Source: Pirellulales bacterium
GTDB taxonomy: Bacteria > Planctomycetota > Planctomycetia > Pirellulales > JAEUIK01
NCBI GenBank assembly: GCA_019636335.1
Contig: JAHBXR010000013.1
Span: 116,714 to 180,713, forward strand
DNA: 64,000 nucleotides
Direction: 5' to 3'
In this document: one piece after another, positions 35,696-45,352 of the stretch
Position numbering within the stretch: position 1 is the first letter of the stretch
How the letters are laid out: the number at the start of each line of letters is the position of its first letter
Program-made: the position numbers and the translations under genes
The notes under the pieces: generated by a model
The model's database searches: none
What the model saw: only the letters and a program-made list of their open reading frames with translations
Told to the model about the DNA's origin: nothing

Positions 35696-37156
35696 GTGTC
35701 TCTGGCATGCGCTGCGCGCGCCGTGGAAGCGGTCGACGCGCCTGTTCGGCCGCGGAAGCGGCGCCCCTTGCGCCGCGATCTGCGAGCCATCGTCTGCGAC
35801 GGCGCTGCGTTCAGCGTCATGGTCGGCATCGGCGAAACCTACCTGCCGGCGTTCGCCCTGGCTGCCGGCATGGGGAGCGTCCTGGCCGGCCTGGTTGCCT
35901 CGCTACCGATGCTCGGCGGCGCCATCTTGCAACTGATGGCGCCAGCGGGCGTACGCATGCTCGGTTCGCACCGCCGCTGGGTCGTGGCCTGTGCCGCCTG
36001 CCAGGCGCTCTGCTTTGCACCACTGGTCACCGCGGCCTACCTGCATCGAATTCCCACCTGGCTCGTCTACGGCGTGGCCACCATCTACTGGGCCACCGGG
36101 CTCGCGACGGGGCCGGCCTGGAATACCTGGGTGGGGCGCATCATTCCGGCCCGCTTGCGCGCTCCGTTCTTCGCGCGACGCACGCGCTTCAGCCAGGCGG
36201 GGGTTCTCGTGGGCTTTCTCGCTGGCGGATTGTTGCTGCAGGCAGGTACCGCGCAAGGCGATCCCCTGACTGCGTTTGCCATCTTGTTCGGCGTGGCCCT
36301 GTTGAGTCGCTCGATTTCATCATATTGCCTGGCTTCGCAAAGCGAACCGAAATCCAGCATTGCCGCCGAACGCTACGTCGGCCCGCTCGAGCTGTTGGGG
36401 CGCATCCGCCGCGGGGGGGACGGGGCCCTCTTGCTCTATCTGCTCAGCGTGCAGGTAGCGGTGCAGATCTCCGGCCCCTTCTTCACCCCCTTCATGATTC
36501 GCGAACTGAAGATGAGCTACGCCGCCTACGTGGCGCTCCTGGGCCTGGCCTATCTGGCGAAAATCGTGGCCCTGCCGACGCTCGGGCGATTGGCGCGCAA
36601 CGCAGGCACGTGGCGCGTGCTCTGGCTGGGTGGAATCGGCATCATTCCCGTCTCGGCCATGTGGCTCGTCTCCGATTCGTTCTACTTCCTCGCCTTCGTG
36701 CAGGTCTTCGGCGGCTTCGCCTGGGCAGCCTACGAGCTGGCCATGATGCTCCTCTTCTTCGAAACCATTCACGAACGCGAACGGACGAGCGTGCTGACGT
36801 TGTTCAACGTGGGGAACGCGCTGGCCATGGTCGTCGGCTCCCTCGCCGGCGGTGCCCTGTTGCACCTGATGGGCGAATCTCGCTGGGCGTTCTACATGGT
36901 CTTCGCCGCGTCGGGCCTGGCACGTGTCGTGGCGCTCGGCGTCCTCGCGTTCGCCCGCGAGATCAAGCTCGAATTCGTGCCCCTGCTCACCCGCACGATT
37001 GCCGTGCGCCCCGCGGCCGGCACCATCGAACGCCCGATTCTGACGAGCAGCGCGGTCAAAGAGAGTGGAGAAATCATCGTGGCGGGCAGCGTGCCCCAGC
37101 CAGCGAACGACGCGCACGAGTGGCAAGAACCAGCCCCCATGCGGCGGGCGGCGTAA
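35696..37156 (+). CDS. MFS transporter (second)
   Basis: 486 residues from a GTG. About twelve membrane segments: for example AFALAAGMGSVLAGLVASLP, VYGVATIYWATGLATGPAWN, LLLYLLSVQVAVQISGPFFT and TLFNVGNALAMVVGSLAGGA. The loop 2-3 sequence MLGSHRRWVVACAACQ is basic as in the MFS. The C-terminal ~60 residues are polar. A GTG at 35696 is the earliest in-frame start and gives a short basic N-terminus (PVRPRKRRPLRRDLRA). Substrate unknown. A gap of 275 bp separates it from the ggt start; no regulator is adjacent. Confidence 0.8.
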   Translation: MSLACAARAVEAVDAPVRPRKRRPLRRDLRAIVCDGAAFSVMVGIGETYLPAFALAAGMGSVLAGLVASLPMLGGAILQLMAPAGVRMLGSHRRWVVACAACQALCFAPLVTAAYLHRIPTWLVYGVATIYWATGLATGPAWNTWVGRIIPARLRAPFFARRTRFSQAGVLVGFLAGGLLLQAGTAQGDPLTAFAILFGVALLSRSISSYCLASQSEPKSSIAAERYVGPLELLGRIRRGGDGALLLYLLSVQVAVQISGPFFTPFMIRELKMSYAAYVALLGLAYLAKIVALPTLGRLARNAGTWRVLWLGGIGIIPVSAMWLVSDSFYFLAFVQVFGGFAWAAYELAMMLLFFETIHERERTSVLTLFNVGNALAMVVGSLAGGALLHLMGESRWAFYMVFAASGLARVVALGVLAFAREIKLEFVPLLTRTIAVRPAAGTIERPILTSSAVKESGEIIVAGSVPQPANDAHEWQEPAPMRRAA

Positions 37157-37213
37157 GGCGCGCTCCGGGCCGAGTTGGGCTCCAGTTCGTCAGTCGATCT
37201 CCTGCTCTCCTGT

Positions 37214-38242
37214 TCAACTTTCTCGGCGGCCAATGCCGTCGCGGTAATACTCCACGTACCACTCGACGAAGCGCCGCACCCCTTCTGCAAAGGGCGTACC
37301 CGGCCGGTAGCCCAGATCAGTCGCCAGCGACTCGACATCGGCGCAGGTAGCCATCACGTCCCCCGCCGCCGCGGGAGCCAGCTTGACGATCGCCTGACGG
37401 CCAAGATTCGCTTCGAGCGTGGCCACGATCTCCGGCAATTCGATCGGATGGCGATTGCCCACGTTGTACAGTCGAAAAGGCGCGTGGCTCGTGGCGGGGT
37501 CGGGCGCCGCGCTATTCCAATCGACCGCCGGCGTGGCTGGCCGGTCGAGCACGCGGGCCACGGCCTCGACCGCGTCGTCGATGTAGGTGAGGTCGCGCCG
37601 CATCTGTCCCGCGTTGAACAGCTCGATTGGCCGGCCGGCCAGAATGGCCGCCGTGAAGCTGAACAGCGCCATGTCGGGCCTTCCCCAGGGACCATACACC
37701 GTGAAGAAACGCAGGCCCGTCGTGGGAATGCGGTAGAGATGGCTGTAAGAGTGGGCCATCAACTCGTTGGCTCGTTTCGTGGCCGAATACAGGCTGACGG
37801 GATGATCGACCCGATCGTGCGGCGAGTAAGGCAGCTTGGTATTCGCGCCGTAGACCGAGCTCGACGAGGCGTAGACCAGGTGTTCGACCCGAGCCCGGCG
37901 GCAGCCCTCGAGCACGTGCAGAAAACCGGTAAGGTTGCTTTCGACGTAGTCGTGCGGGTGATCGATCGAGTGCCGCACGCCCGCCTGCGCCGCCAGGTGG
38001 ACGACGCGTTCGATCTTGGCGGTGGCAAACAGATCCTCCATCCCGGCTCGATCGGCCAGGTCGAGCCGATGAAACTCGAACACCGCGTGCGCCGCAAGTT
38101 GCGCGAGGCGGTCTTCCTTCAACCGCACGTCGTAGTAGGGATTGAGATTGTCGAGCCCGATCACCACCTCGCCGCGCGCGAGCAAACGCCGCGCGAGATG
38201 AAAGCCGATGAATCCGGCGGCGCCGGTCACAAGAATACGCAT
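37214..38242 (-). CDS. UDP-glucuronate 4-epimerase-type NAD-dependent epimerase
   Basis: 342 residues, extended short-chain dehydrogenase fold. MRILVTGAAGFIGFHLARRL is the NAD-binding fingerprint, followed by LDNLNPYYDVRLKEDRLAQL, which is typical of UDP-glucuronate epimerases. The catalytic Tyr-Lys pair is in VSLYSATKRANELMAHSYSH (YSATK). FFTVYGPWGRPDMALFSFT is the nucleotide-sugar loop. The enzyme should interconvert UDP-glucuronate and UDP-galacturonate for cell-surface polysaccharide. The GNAT gene lies upstream on the same strand, 42 bp away. Confidence 0.88.
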   Translation of the reverse strand: MRILVTGAAGFIGFHLARRLLARGEVVIGLDNLNPYYDVRLKEDRLAQLAAHAVFEFHRLDLADRAGMEDLFATAKIERVVHLAAQAGVRHSIDHPHDYVESNLTGFLHVLEGCRRARVEHLVYASSSSVYGANTKLPYSPHDRVDHPVSLYSATKRANELMAHSYSHLYRIPTTGLRFFTVYGPWGRPDMALFSFTAAILAGRPIELFNAGQMRRDLTYIDDAVEAVARVLDRPATPAVDWNSAAPDPATSHAPFRLYNVGNRHPIELPEIVATLEANLGRQAIVKLAPAAAGDVMATCADVESLATDLGYRPGTPFAEGVRRFVEWYVEYYRDGIGRRES

Positions 38243-38284
38243 GGTTCGGGCGTGTCAATTTCCTGCACGCGGCGCGGCGCTGGG

Positions 38285-38845
38285 TTACTTCGCCTTGCGG
38301 CCGGGCGTGGGGGTAAGCCCATTATAGGCTGCCCGATCGATCTCCCAGCGCCAGATCGGTCCGTCGTCGGGATCAACGATCTCCCCCGCCAGTTTGAGCC
38401 CACAGCGTTGCAGCAACCGGTTCGAGGCGTTCGGCTCGGCCAGGGTATGCGCGATGACGCGCGACACCACCGGTTCGGCGAAGGCCCGAGCGATGAGCAC
38501 GCGGGCCGCCTCGGTCGCCAGCCCCTGTTCGCGGTATTGGGGGGCAATCGCATAACCGATCTCGACGACGCCCTCGACCGGGGCGCCCTTGTAGCCCCCC
38601 AGGCCGACCAACTCGGCCGTCTCGGTCAGGATGAAAAGCTGCGTCCACCAGCGGGCCTCGACCTGTCGGGCCTTGAGATGGTTGAGCGAGAAGACCAACG
38701 CCTCGGGAAACTCGTTGTAGTCGTCGACCACGCGCCAGCCGAAAGCGGCGTGGAAAGCTGCTTCCCCTTCGATCAACCGCTCGAGATGCTCGGCCGTCGC
38801 CGGAATGATCGCCAGGCGCGCGGAATGTTGATGTGCCGTCGTCAT
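38285..38845 (-). CDS. GNAT family N-acetyltransferase
   Basis: 186 residues. The acetyl-CoA-binding core is GVVEIGYAIAPQYREQGLAT followed by EAARVLIARAFAEPVVSRVI (Q/R-x-x-G-x-A motif) and ASNRLLQRCGLKLAGEIVD, as in the RimJ/RimL subgroup. It probably acetylates a small molecule or a protein N-terminus; the substrate is not known. ATG 38845 is used rather than a start 9 codons upstream because the homology begins with the beta strand that follows. It lies just upstream of the epimerase gene on the same strand. Confidence 0.82.
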   Translation of the reverse strand: MTTAHQHSARLAIIPATAEHLERLIEGEAAFHAAFGWRVVDDYNEFPEALVFSLNHLKARQVEARWWTQLFILTETAELVGLGGYKGAPVEGVVEIGYAIAPQYREQGLATEAARVLIARAFAEPVVSRVIAHTLAEPNASNRLLQRCGLKLAGEIVDPDDGPIWRWEIDRAAYNGLTPTPGRKAK

Positions 38846-38977
38846 CGGACTGCCGTAGGATAGGTGGCTCAAGTGCTATCCAGGGTTCTAGCAACTTCGC
38901 CTGCGGAGGACTAGTTTAAGCCGATCCACTGCGGCGCTGTGCCGACTTCCACTCCGCTGGTGAAAACCGCCTACGCT

Positions 38978-39691
38978 ATGCCAGTTCAAACCTCGCCCAA
39001 GCAGGTCTCCTACATCGCCACCATTCAGCACGTGCGCGAAGTAACGCTTGTCGGCACGAGCGATCTCGAATACTGGTCGAAGCACCTCCGGTCGCGGCGG
39101 CTGTTTCCCTGGATCAACGCCGGGCAGGCCGAGTTGCTCGTCAGCGTGCCGCGACTGCGCTGGCTGGGGCTGGAGTTCTGCGAGCTGTCGATCGCCGTGC
39201 GAGTCAGCCTCTCGCCCGACGGCGCGACCGACGACGGAGTCTACCTCGCATATGCCTTTAACAGCCGCCGGCTGTTGGCCGCGATGGAGCGGACCTGGTT
39301 CTCGACCCCCTACCACCACGCCCAGATCGAGCTGTGCGAGACGCCCCCGCAACACTTTTCGCTCCACGACGGCGACCACACCGTGATCGAAGCGCGGATG
39401 GGTTCGAGCGAACGCGAGTCGGTCTCTCGCGAAGAGAGCTGGGAGGGAACGCTTTATCTGCCACCAGCCAGCCGTGCCGCCAACGGCGCTCAAAAGCAAT
39501 TCCACGCCCGGATCGCCGGACAGACGACGATCCTACCCTTCGTCGCCGGCGCCGATTCGTTCGTCGCGCACCCCTCGTTCCGCCACGCCGGCTTGGATTG
39601 CCTTGTCGACGGAGGTTTCACGCCCCGCGAGTGGCACATCCGCTCAGACGCCGTCCATGCCCGATCAAAGACCTTCCGCCGCGATGCGTAG
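38978..39691 (+). CDS. conserved hypothetical protein
   Basis: 237 residues, no signal peptide or membrane segment. Mixed alpha/beta with segments such as VREVTLVGTSDLEYWSKHLR, YLAYAFNSRRLLAAMERTWF and STPYHHAQIELCETPPQHFS. The layout has some likeness to small acetoacetate-decarboxylase-like beta barrels but I see no catalytic Lys in a firm context, so no function is given. An in-frame GTG at 38939 is an alternative start; ATG 38978 is preferred. The start lies about 130 bp from the divergent GNAT gene. Confidence 0.6.
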   Translation: MPVQTSPKQVSYIATIQHVREVTLVGTSDLEYWSKHLRSRRLFPWINAGQAELLVSVPRLRWLGLEFCELSIAVRVSLSPDGATDDGVYLAYAFNSRRLLAAMERTWFSTPYHHAQIELCETPPQHFSLHDGDHTVIEARMGSSERESVSREESWEGTLYLPPASRAANGAQKQFHARIAGQTTILPFVAGADSFVAHPSFRHAGLDCLVDGGFTPREWHIRSDAVHARSKTFRRDA

Positions 39692-39698
39692 CGCCCCC

Positions 39699-40973
39699 TC
39701 ACGTGCTGGTATCGATCTCGGAATAGAGATCGCCTTCGCCGCAGAGCCAATTGATGGCGCGGTGGCGCTCTGCGGCAAGACTATTGCACTTGTTGATCAG
39801 TTGAGGATTCGCCTCATGGATGCCGACCTCTCCGATGGCCAGATCGCGTCCGACGATGCGATAGGTGGAAATATCGAAAGGACCAAACCAGCCTTTCTCG
39901 GACATTTCCACGAAGTCGACGGGGCCCGGGTGCAGGAAGAAGTTTCTCAGTCGCCAGTGGAACATAAGGGCATGCGTCTGATATGCAGCCAGTTCGTTCG
40001 CACTGCGCAATTTTGCATTCTGGATGAGTTGCCGCGCGGGTCGTGGATCGAACATGCCGGCCACTTCAAACAGTTCCAGCGGCACGACAGTTTCGTCGTA
40101 CGCAGGAAGTTCGTGCAGGTGCAACGCCCAGAATAATACGCCCAACCCTTCGATGCGCCAGATAGCATCAATCATCGTTTGCGAATCCATCTCCCCGAGC
40201 GGGCATCGCATCACGTCGAGTTCCTCGGGCTCGATTTCCTCCAACAGTGCAAGCTCCTCCAGCCATTCGAGCATGGCCTCGCAATCTTCCTCGAACTCTT
40301 TGCTCGAGCCAGATTCATTTTCGATCAAGCCGCGATTCGCCAAAGCACAAAGAACGAGCGCACGCTGCGCGACTCGTTGCGGAGAGGGGGGAGCAGGCTC
40401 GTCGTTCTCCGACTCGTCAGCCATCGCCGGTGCGGAGTCATCGACGGAAATCGATGGCAGACGGGCAGATCGATCCGCTGGCTCACAAGACGAGAAAAAC
40501 ACGCGACCTTGGGCATCACGCAACGAAGTCGGCGTAAAGATCAGACCATCGATGCGACGGCATACGGCAAACAGCCAATCGAGCCGGGGATCGTCGCTCG
40601 CTAGGTCGAGATCCGCCGCCGGCAGCCCCACGGCGAATCGCAGGTTTTGAATCGTTTCCCCCAACTCGGGCCGCAATTCGCCGCCGGCCAGTGCCGCACA
40701 GTGTTGCAACAAGCCGCCAATCTGATTCGGCCACCGCGGCCCCAGGTAGTAGTTCGAATCGTGGACAATGGTCAATTCGAGCCGGCGGCGCAGCAGTCGT
40801 CGTGGACCACGAGCAATCAGCGTTCGCCAGCCCTCGGGCGCACCGTCCAGTTCTATCTCGTCGGCATATTGCCGCATGCTCTCGACGATGCTCCGCGGAT
40901 CGATCCGGGTAGAAAAAATCGTCAGCGGCTCTTTGGCCATCGGCTGCCCCCTCGTGGTGGACTCCATACGCAA
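39699..40973 (-). CDS. DUF4272 domain protein
   Basis: 424 residues, soluble. The C-terminal half fits DUF4272: QRALVLCALANRGLIENESG, then a conserved acidic helix (LEWLEELALLEEIEPEELDV), IDAIWRIEGLGVLFWALHLH and ELPAYDETVVPLELFEVAGM. An acidic linker lies at about residues 185-200. The role of the family is unknown. An alternative start (MAKEPLTIFS) lies 12 residues downstream and may be the real one. The 3' end is 7 bp from the convergent hypothetical gene at 39691. Confidence 0.68.
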   Translation of the reverse strand: MRMESTTRGQPMAKEPLTIFSTRIDPRSIVESMRQYADEIELDGAPEGWRTLIARGPRRLLRRRLELTIVHDSNYYLGPRWPNQIGGLLQHCAALAGGELRPELGETIQNLRFAVGLPAADLDLASDDPRLDWLFAVCRRIDGLIFTPTSLRDAQGRVFFSSCEPADRSARLPSISVDDSAPAMADESENDEPAPPSPQRVAQRALVLCALANRGLIENESGSSKEFEEDCEAMLEWLEELALLEEIEPEELDVMRCPLGEMDSQTMIDAIWRIEGLGVLFWALHLHELPAYDETVVPLELFEVAGMFDPRPARQLIQNAKLRSANELAAYQTHALMFHWRLRNFFLHPGPVDFVEMSEKGWFGPFDISTYRIVGRDLAIGEVGIHEANPQLINKCNSLAAERHRAINWLCGEGDLYSEIDTST

Positions 40974-41157
40974 ATCGCGTCGGATTGTGACGAAGGCTGA
41001 CGCAGAAGTCCAGTTTCAAAGCTCCGCGTTTCAAAGGATTTACACCGGGGGCACAGCTTCTATGCACCGTTTGTGCGCATACAGTACGCAGAACATGACA
41101 GGATCTATGGCGTGCGATTGGCCGAGGAGGAACGCTCGGCACAAAAGCTGACGAAAC

Positions 41158-41802
41158 CTATCCCGTCACGGGGCGGAACAAGAACCCCATGACAAACAGC
41201 AGCGAGACGAGTCCGACGAGTCCCGCGTACGTCAGGAGCCTGCCGCGCTGCGGATCGGCTTCGAGCCAGGGGATGAGCAGCCGAGTGAGTGTCGGCATGA
41301 TCAACCATTGCAGCAGCGACACGCTCAGCGCATTGCCCACGAGCATGGAAAAGGCCATTCCCAGCGACGAGACGTAAGGCGTCACGAAGATCGTCAGCAG
41401 CATCACCGTCGGATAAAGACCGAACAGCACGGTGAGGGCCATCTTCCAGCCGGGGGGCGACTTGCCCGCGGCGGCCGTTGCCCCGCGAAACCACTCGGCA
41501 AAACCACCCTCGAGCTTCTTCAGCTCGAAGTCGCCCACCGTGGCGCGCAGTTTTTCGACCCATCGCGCCCGCTCCGGCGAGTCGAGCCATTTCTCGAGCG
41601 ATTCGTGATCCTCGAAATGGAGCAGCGTGACCCAATCTCCCTCGCCGCCTCCCATGGGTGGATAGATATCCGTTCCGTCGTAGCCGGGAAACTTCTCAAC
41701 TTCTTCCGTGACGCCGCGCTGCCACTGGACGAAGCCTTCGATGGCCGACAGCGGCACACGCTGAACCACGGCCGCCGAAGCGCGGGCAGTACAAACTTCC
41801 AT
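41158..41802 (-). CDS. ABM-domain membrane protein (COG3224-like)
   Basis: 214 residues. The N-terminal ~95 residues form an antibiotic-biosynthesis-monooxygenase-type ferredoxin-like fold (VPLSAIEGFVQWQRGVTEEV, DWVTLLHFEDHESLEKWLDS). Residues ~118-210 carry three hydrophobic segments (MALTVLFGLYPTVMLLTIFV, LGMAFSMLVGNALSVSLLQW, LLTYAGLVGLVSLLFVMGFL). This soluble-ABM-plus-membrane arrangement is known from COG3224. Activity is not known. The ATG at 41802 has GGAG (near 41812) upstream at good spacing. No operon partner; a repeat cluster lies 40 bp upstream. Confidence 0.72.
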   Translation of the reverse strand: MEVCTARASAAVVQRVPLSAIEGFVQWQRGVTEEVEKFPGYDGTDIYPPMGGGEGDWVTLLHFEDHESLEKWLDSPERARWVEKLRATVGDFELKKLEGGFAEWFRGATAAAGKSPPGWKMALTVLFGLYPTVMLLTIFVTPYVSSLGMAFSMLVGNALSVSLLQWLIMPTLTRLLIPWLEADPQRGRLLTYAGLVGLVSLLFVMGFLFRPVTG

Positions 41803-41842
41803 CGCAAACTCCTCTGTCCTGTGGCCAGGACCTGCGGTTTAT

Positions 41843-41993
41843 CAGGCTGCTGAAAAAGTCAGCAGCCTGCTAGGATCGCCTGGATGCGATCACAAAATAG
41901 CGACGGAAGTCGTTATTTTGCGAGCGGTGCGGAGTTCAACTCCGCACTTCGCGAGGCTGAAAAAGGCCACGACGGACCTTTTTCAGCAGCCTG
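41843..41993. repeat. four-hairpin repeat element flush with a stop codon
   Basis: Outer 16-bp perfect inverted arms CAGGCTGCTGAAAAAG (41843-41858) and CTTTTTCAGCAGCCTG (41978-41993). Inside are four hairpins: CAGGCTGCTGA/TCAGCAGCCTG (41843-41869), CAAAATAGCGAC/GTCGTTATTTTG (41893-41920, one G-T pair), GTGCGGAGTT/AACTCCGCAC (41927-41947) and GCTGAAAAAGG/CCTTTTTCAGC (41956-41987). The element ends at 41993 and the TAA stop codon of the guanine deaminase gene (reverse strand) is at 41994-41996. A diverged copy lies at 46319-46476 in opposite orientation. Confidence 0.85.
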
Positions 41994-43490
41994 TTAGTGC
42001 GAGACGACCGTCGCGGGACCGACGTACGACTCTTCGTTATCAAACACACCGAAGTCGTACGGCACGGTGCCGTTCGCCTGTTGCTGCGCAGCGCCCTTCT
42101 TGTACAGCCGCTCGCCGGCGATCCACGTCTCGTCGATGTTGCGATCGTCGCCGATGGCCATCACGCCGAAAAGCAGCTTGGCTGCCTCGTGGACATTAGC
42201 CGGGGTGGCTTCGGCCACGAGCGACTGATGCCACTCCATCGCCAATTGACCGGCATTGCAGTCGAGCGCGACGAAGTCGGCTTCCTTGCCCGGGTTGAAG
42301 TTGCCCAGGATGTCGTCCAGGTACAGTGACTCGGCCCCACCCAGCGTGGCCAGGTAAAAGGCACGATACGAGCTGAGCTTACTGCGCTCCGCTTCGGCCG
42401 AATTCTGCTCGCGCGGATTGACCGAGCCGTCGAGCATCGTGTTGTTGCACATGCCGACCTTGTAGGCCTCTTCCATGACGCGAATCAGGCTGAAGGCGTT
42501 GCCGCCACCGACGTCGCTCCCCAGGCTCACGCGCACACGATGTTGCGGATCCATGGCGCGGCCAATGCGGAACAGGCCTGAGCCCAAGAACAGATTCGAG
42601 AGTGGGCAGAACGAGACCGCGGCGCCCGCCTTTGAGAAGCGACGGAACTCGTCGTCCGAGAGCCACACGCCGTGACCGGCCGTGAACTTCGGACCCAACA
42701 GCCCGTGCAGCTCATGGACGGCGGTGTAATCGCTGCACTCGGGATAGTACTGGTGACAGGTGCGAATCTCCGAGGGATTCTCCGAGATGTGGGTGTTGAT
42801 CCAGCAGTCGTTGAACTCTTCCTTCAGCCGGCGACAGCTTTCCATCATCTCGGTGGTGCAACCCACGGCGAAGCGCGGCGTGATCGCATACAGGTTGCGA
42901 CCCTTGCGGTGATACTGCTCGATCAAACGCTTCGATTCGAGATAGAAATCTTCGGGGGTGATCGTCGAACCTTCCGGGGCGAAGCGATCGATACCGGTCA
43001 GGCCGGCGATCACGCGGATGTTGCGCCGCGTGGCTTCTTCGAAGAGCTCTTCCGTCGGCACCGGGCAAGCCGTGGTAAAAACCTGAGCGGTCGTCGTGCC
43101 ACCCGCCAACAGAGCGTCGAAGAAGCGCTTGGCCGCATGGCGCGAGTAGTTGCGATCCTGGTACTTCGCCTCTTCCGGGAAGATCGATTCCTGCAGCCAG
43201 CCGAGCAACTGTGCGCCGTACGCACCCAAGGCACGTGTCTGCGGGAAGTGAATGTGTCCGTCAATAAAGCCCGGCATGATCAACCGGCCGCGAATCTCCG
43301 TGGTCGGAATGCCCGGGTAGCGCGACGAGAGCTCGCTAGAGGGACCGAAGTCCTTGATCAGGCCATTCTCGACGACCAGCAAACCATCGCGAATGAATCG
43401 GGCAGCCTCATGCTCCGCGCCAAGGTGCTTCCAGGGATCGCCCACGAGGTCGAAAAACGAACCACGAATGGCATGGACGGAGCAGCTCAT
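41994..43490 (-). CDS. guaD: guanine deaminase
   Basis: 498 residues, amidohydrolase fold. The metal and substrate motifs of guanine deaminase are complete: LIMPGFIDGHIHFPQTRALG (HxH metal site), AYGAQLLGWLQESIFPEE, TPRFAVGCTTEMMESC, INTHISENPSEI (metal His plus Glu), AGHGVWLSDDEF (metal His) and VSLGSDVGGGNAF (metal Asp). It converts guanine to xanthine with release of ammonia, using zinc. ATG 43490 has GGAG six bases upstream; a longer frame to 43586 is not needed. It is divergent from the porin gene. Confidence 0.92.
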   Translation of the reverse strand: MSCSVHAIRGSFFDLVGDPWKHLGAEHEAARFIRDGLLVVENGLIKDFGPSSELSSRYPGIPTTEIRGRLIMPGFIDGHIHFPQTRALGAYGAQLLGWLQESIFPEEAKYQDRNYSRHAAKRFFDALLAGGTTTAQVFTTACPVPTEELFEEATRRNIRVIAGLTGIDRFAPEGSTITPEDFYLESKRLIEQYHRKGRNLYAITPRFAVGCTTEMMESCRRLKEEFNDCWINTHISENPSEIRTCHQYYPECSDYTAVHELHGLLGPKFTAGHGVWLSDDEFRRFSKAGAAVSFCPLSNLFLGSGLFRIGRAMDPQHRVRVSLGSDVGGGNAFSLIRVMEEAYKVGMCNNTMLDGSVNPREQNSAEAERSKLSSYRAFYLATLGGAESLYLDDILGNFNPGKEADFVALDCNAGQLAMEWHQSLVAEATPANVHEAAKLLFGVMAIGDDRNIDETWIAGERLYKKGAAQQQANGTVPYDFGVFDNEESYVGPATVVSH

Positions 43491-43795
43491 GAAAGCTCCA
43501 GTGCGGTTGGGGTATGCGGTAGATGGCCGGCTCGAAGAACCGGCGATGGCGTATGCCGTCTGCGACGATCGTCTCGCGGACAGCAATCAAAACTAGCACA
43601 CCCCTTGAGAGGGATTCCGAATCTTTGGCCGCACAAGCGTGCATAAATTGGCTAGACGTCAACTGGCGAATTGCCCGCAGCACCAATCTTTCAAGGGGTA
43701 AGGCGCCACCAGTCGAAGCTCATAACTGGCGCAACTTGTTTTATTGGTCGCGGTTGCCGCTATCCCCCGCCCGTCGCTCTCACCCCATTACCCGC
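43491..43795. other. divergent intergenic region, guaD / porin
   Basis: The porin frame is open back to ATGs at 43523 and 43553, but these would add ~90 residues of unlike composition (low third-position GC, no homology) before the signal peptide, so I treat the stretch as promoter region. If an ATG start is insisted on, the porin begins at 43523 instead of 43796. Confidence 0.35.
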
Positions 43796-45352
43796 TTGTT
43801 ACGGTCACTCCGCACACCGTGCCGCTTGGGTCACCTTGCGCGTGGCGCACTCTGTAGCGCGACGCTTGGGCTGCTGTTGTCATTCAGCACGGCGGCCTGG
43901 GGCGAAGAACGCGCGAGCAGTCAACACGCTGCCCAGATCCAATTGCAGAATGATGATCCTCCTTCCACCTTTCGCCTCGCTGCCGAAGAGACCAACCCGG
44001 CCGCGGAAGATTTCCAATTCGAATCCGCGCCGCGCGGTGGTGGCGATGGCGGACGACAAGCTCCACTAAGCGAGCGCGACCGTGCCGGTGCCGAAGTGCC
44101 CTATCACCTCGGCGTGTCGGGCAACCCCGCCGCCGTGAACATCAACGTAGGCACCGGCAAGCTCGGCCGGTTGCTCGGCCTCAGCGAAGACTCCGGCCTG
44201 CGCCTCGGCGGCGTCTGGGTCGGCGATGCCAGCGGCGTTCTCAGCGGTGGTGTCGAGCCGGGGCAATGGGGGCTCAACAACCTTATCGTGGCCGACCTCT
44301 CGCTCGACGCCGGAAAACGCTGGGGATGGCACGGCTGTTCGTTCGGCACGCAGTTTCTCGATTTCACGGGCCAGCCCACGAATTCGCTCGCCGGAACGGT
44401 GCAGGGCTTCGACGGCATTCAGTCCTCGCCGCCGCTGAATCGCACCGAGCTGTATCAGCTCTGGTGGCGGCAGGAATGGTTCGACGGCAAGCTCATCACG
44501 CGCCTCGGAAAATCGGTCCCCTCGTACGACTTCGGCAACGTGCTCGCCGGCGTGCCGGTGCATGACGCCGCGTACAACATTCCCGCCGTCACGAGCTTGA
44601 TCTACACGCCAATCTTCGTGAACCCCACGATGCTCGGCCGCTTGCCCGGCTACTACGATTCTTCGACCGGCATCTCGATGACACTGCTGCCGACGGAGCA
44701 CGCGTACATTTCGTACGGCTTCTTCGACGGCAACAATGCGCACGGGCATGACATGGGGATGCGCGGCCCGCTCTTCAATGGCAATTACTTCCACATCGGC
44801 GAAATCGGCACGACGTGGATGTGCGGACCGCTAGAGAAACCGGGCAAGGTCGGCGTCGGCCTTTGGGGGCAAAGCGGTCAACTTTCGACCCCCAGCGGCG
44901 ACGAGGTCGACGGCGATGGCGGCGCCTACATGTTCGCCTCGCAACGTCTCTGGTTTCGCCATCCGGGCCGCGACAACAGCGGCATCTCCGGCTTCATGCA
45001 ACTTGGTGCGAACAACTCCGATGCGCTGCTGGTGCGCAAGTACGTTGGCTGCGGCTTCACCGCCTTCGGCCTCGTGCGCGGCCGGCCGAAGGACTCGCAG
45101 GGCATCGGCATGGCCTGGGCGTTCCTCAACAATGAGCCCACCGCCGGGTCATTCTTCTTTCCCGGCCCACCAGCGAGCAACGGCTCGCAGGAGCTACGCT
45201 CGAACGAGCTCATGCTGCAGGCCTACTACCAGTTCAACCTCTGGGACGGAGCGATTTACCAGCCAACGCTCACCTATATCCCCAACCCTGGCGTGCGCAA
45301 CGACGTGCCGGCGGCCTTTGCCCTTTCGAACTATCTGATCATGCTCTTCTAG
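43796..45352 (+). CDS. OprB-family carbohydrate-type porin
   Basis: 518 residues from a TTG at 43796. The start is a judgement: the sequence LLRSLRTPCRLGHLARGALC and SATLGLLLSFSTAAW is a basic-then-hydrophobic signal, cleaved near AWG-EER. The mature protein is an outer-membrane barrel of OprB type, with paired strands such as LRLGGVWVGDASGVLSGGVE, LYQLWWRQEWFDGKLITRLG and VGLWGQSGQLSTPSGDEVDG, ending in FALSNYLIMLF (terminal Phe). OprB-type porins pass sugars and small organics. Its neighbour guaD is divergent and unrelated in function. Confidence 0.8.
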   Translation: MLRSLRTPCRLGHLARGALCSATLGLLLSFSTAAWGEERASSQHAAQIQLQNDDPPSTFRLAAEETNPAAEDFQFESAPRGGGDGGRQAPLSERDRAGAEVPYHLGVSGNPAAVNINVGTGKLGRLLGLSEDSGLRLGGVWVGDASGVLSGGVEPGQWGLNNLIVADLSLDAGKRWGWHGCSFGTQFLDFTGQPTNSLAGTVQGFDGIQSSPPLNRTELYQLWWRQEWFDGKLITRLGKSVPSYDFGNVLAGVPVHDAAYNIPAVTSLIYTPIFVNPTMLGRLPGYYDSSTGISMTLLPTEHAYISYGFFDGNNAHGHDMGMRGPLFNGNYFHIGEIGTTWMCGPLEKPGKVGVGLWGQSGQLSTPSGDEVDGDGGAYMFASQRLWFRHPGRDNSGISGFMQLGANNSDALLVRKYVGCGFTAFGLVRGRPKDSQGIGMAWAFLNNEPTAGSFFFPGPPASNGSQELRSNELMLQAYYQFNLWDGAIYQPTLTYIPNPGVRNDVPAAFALSNYLIMLF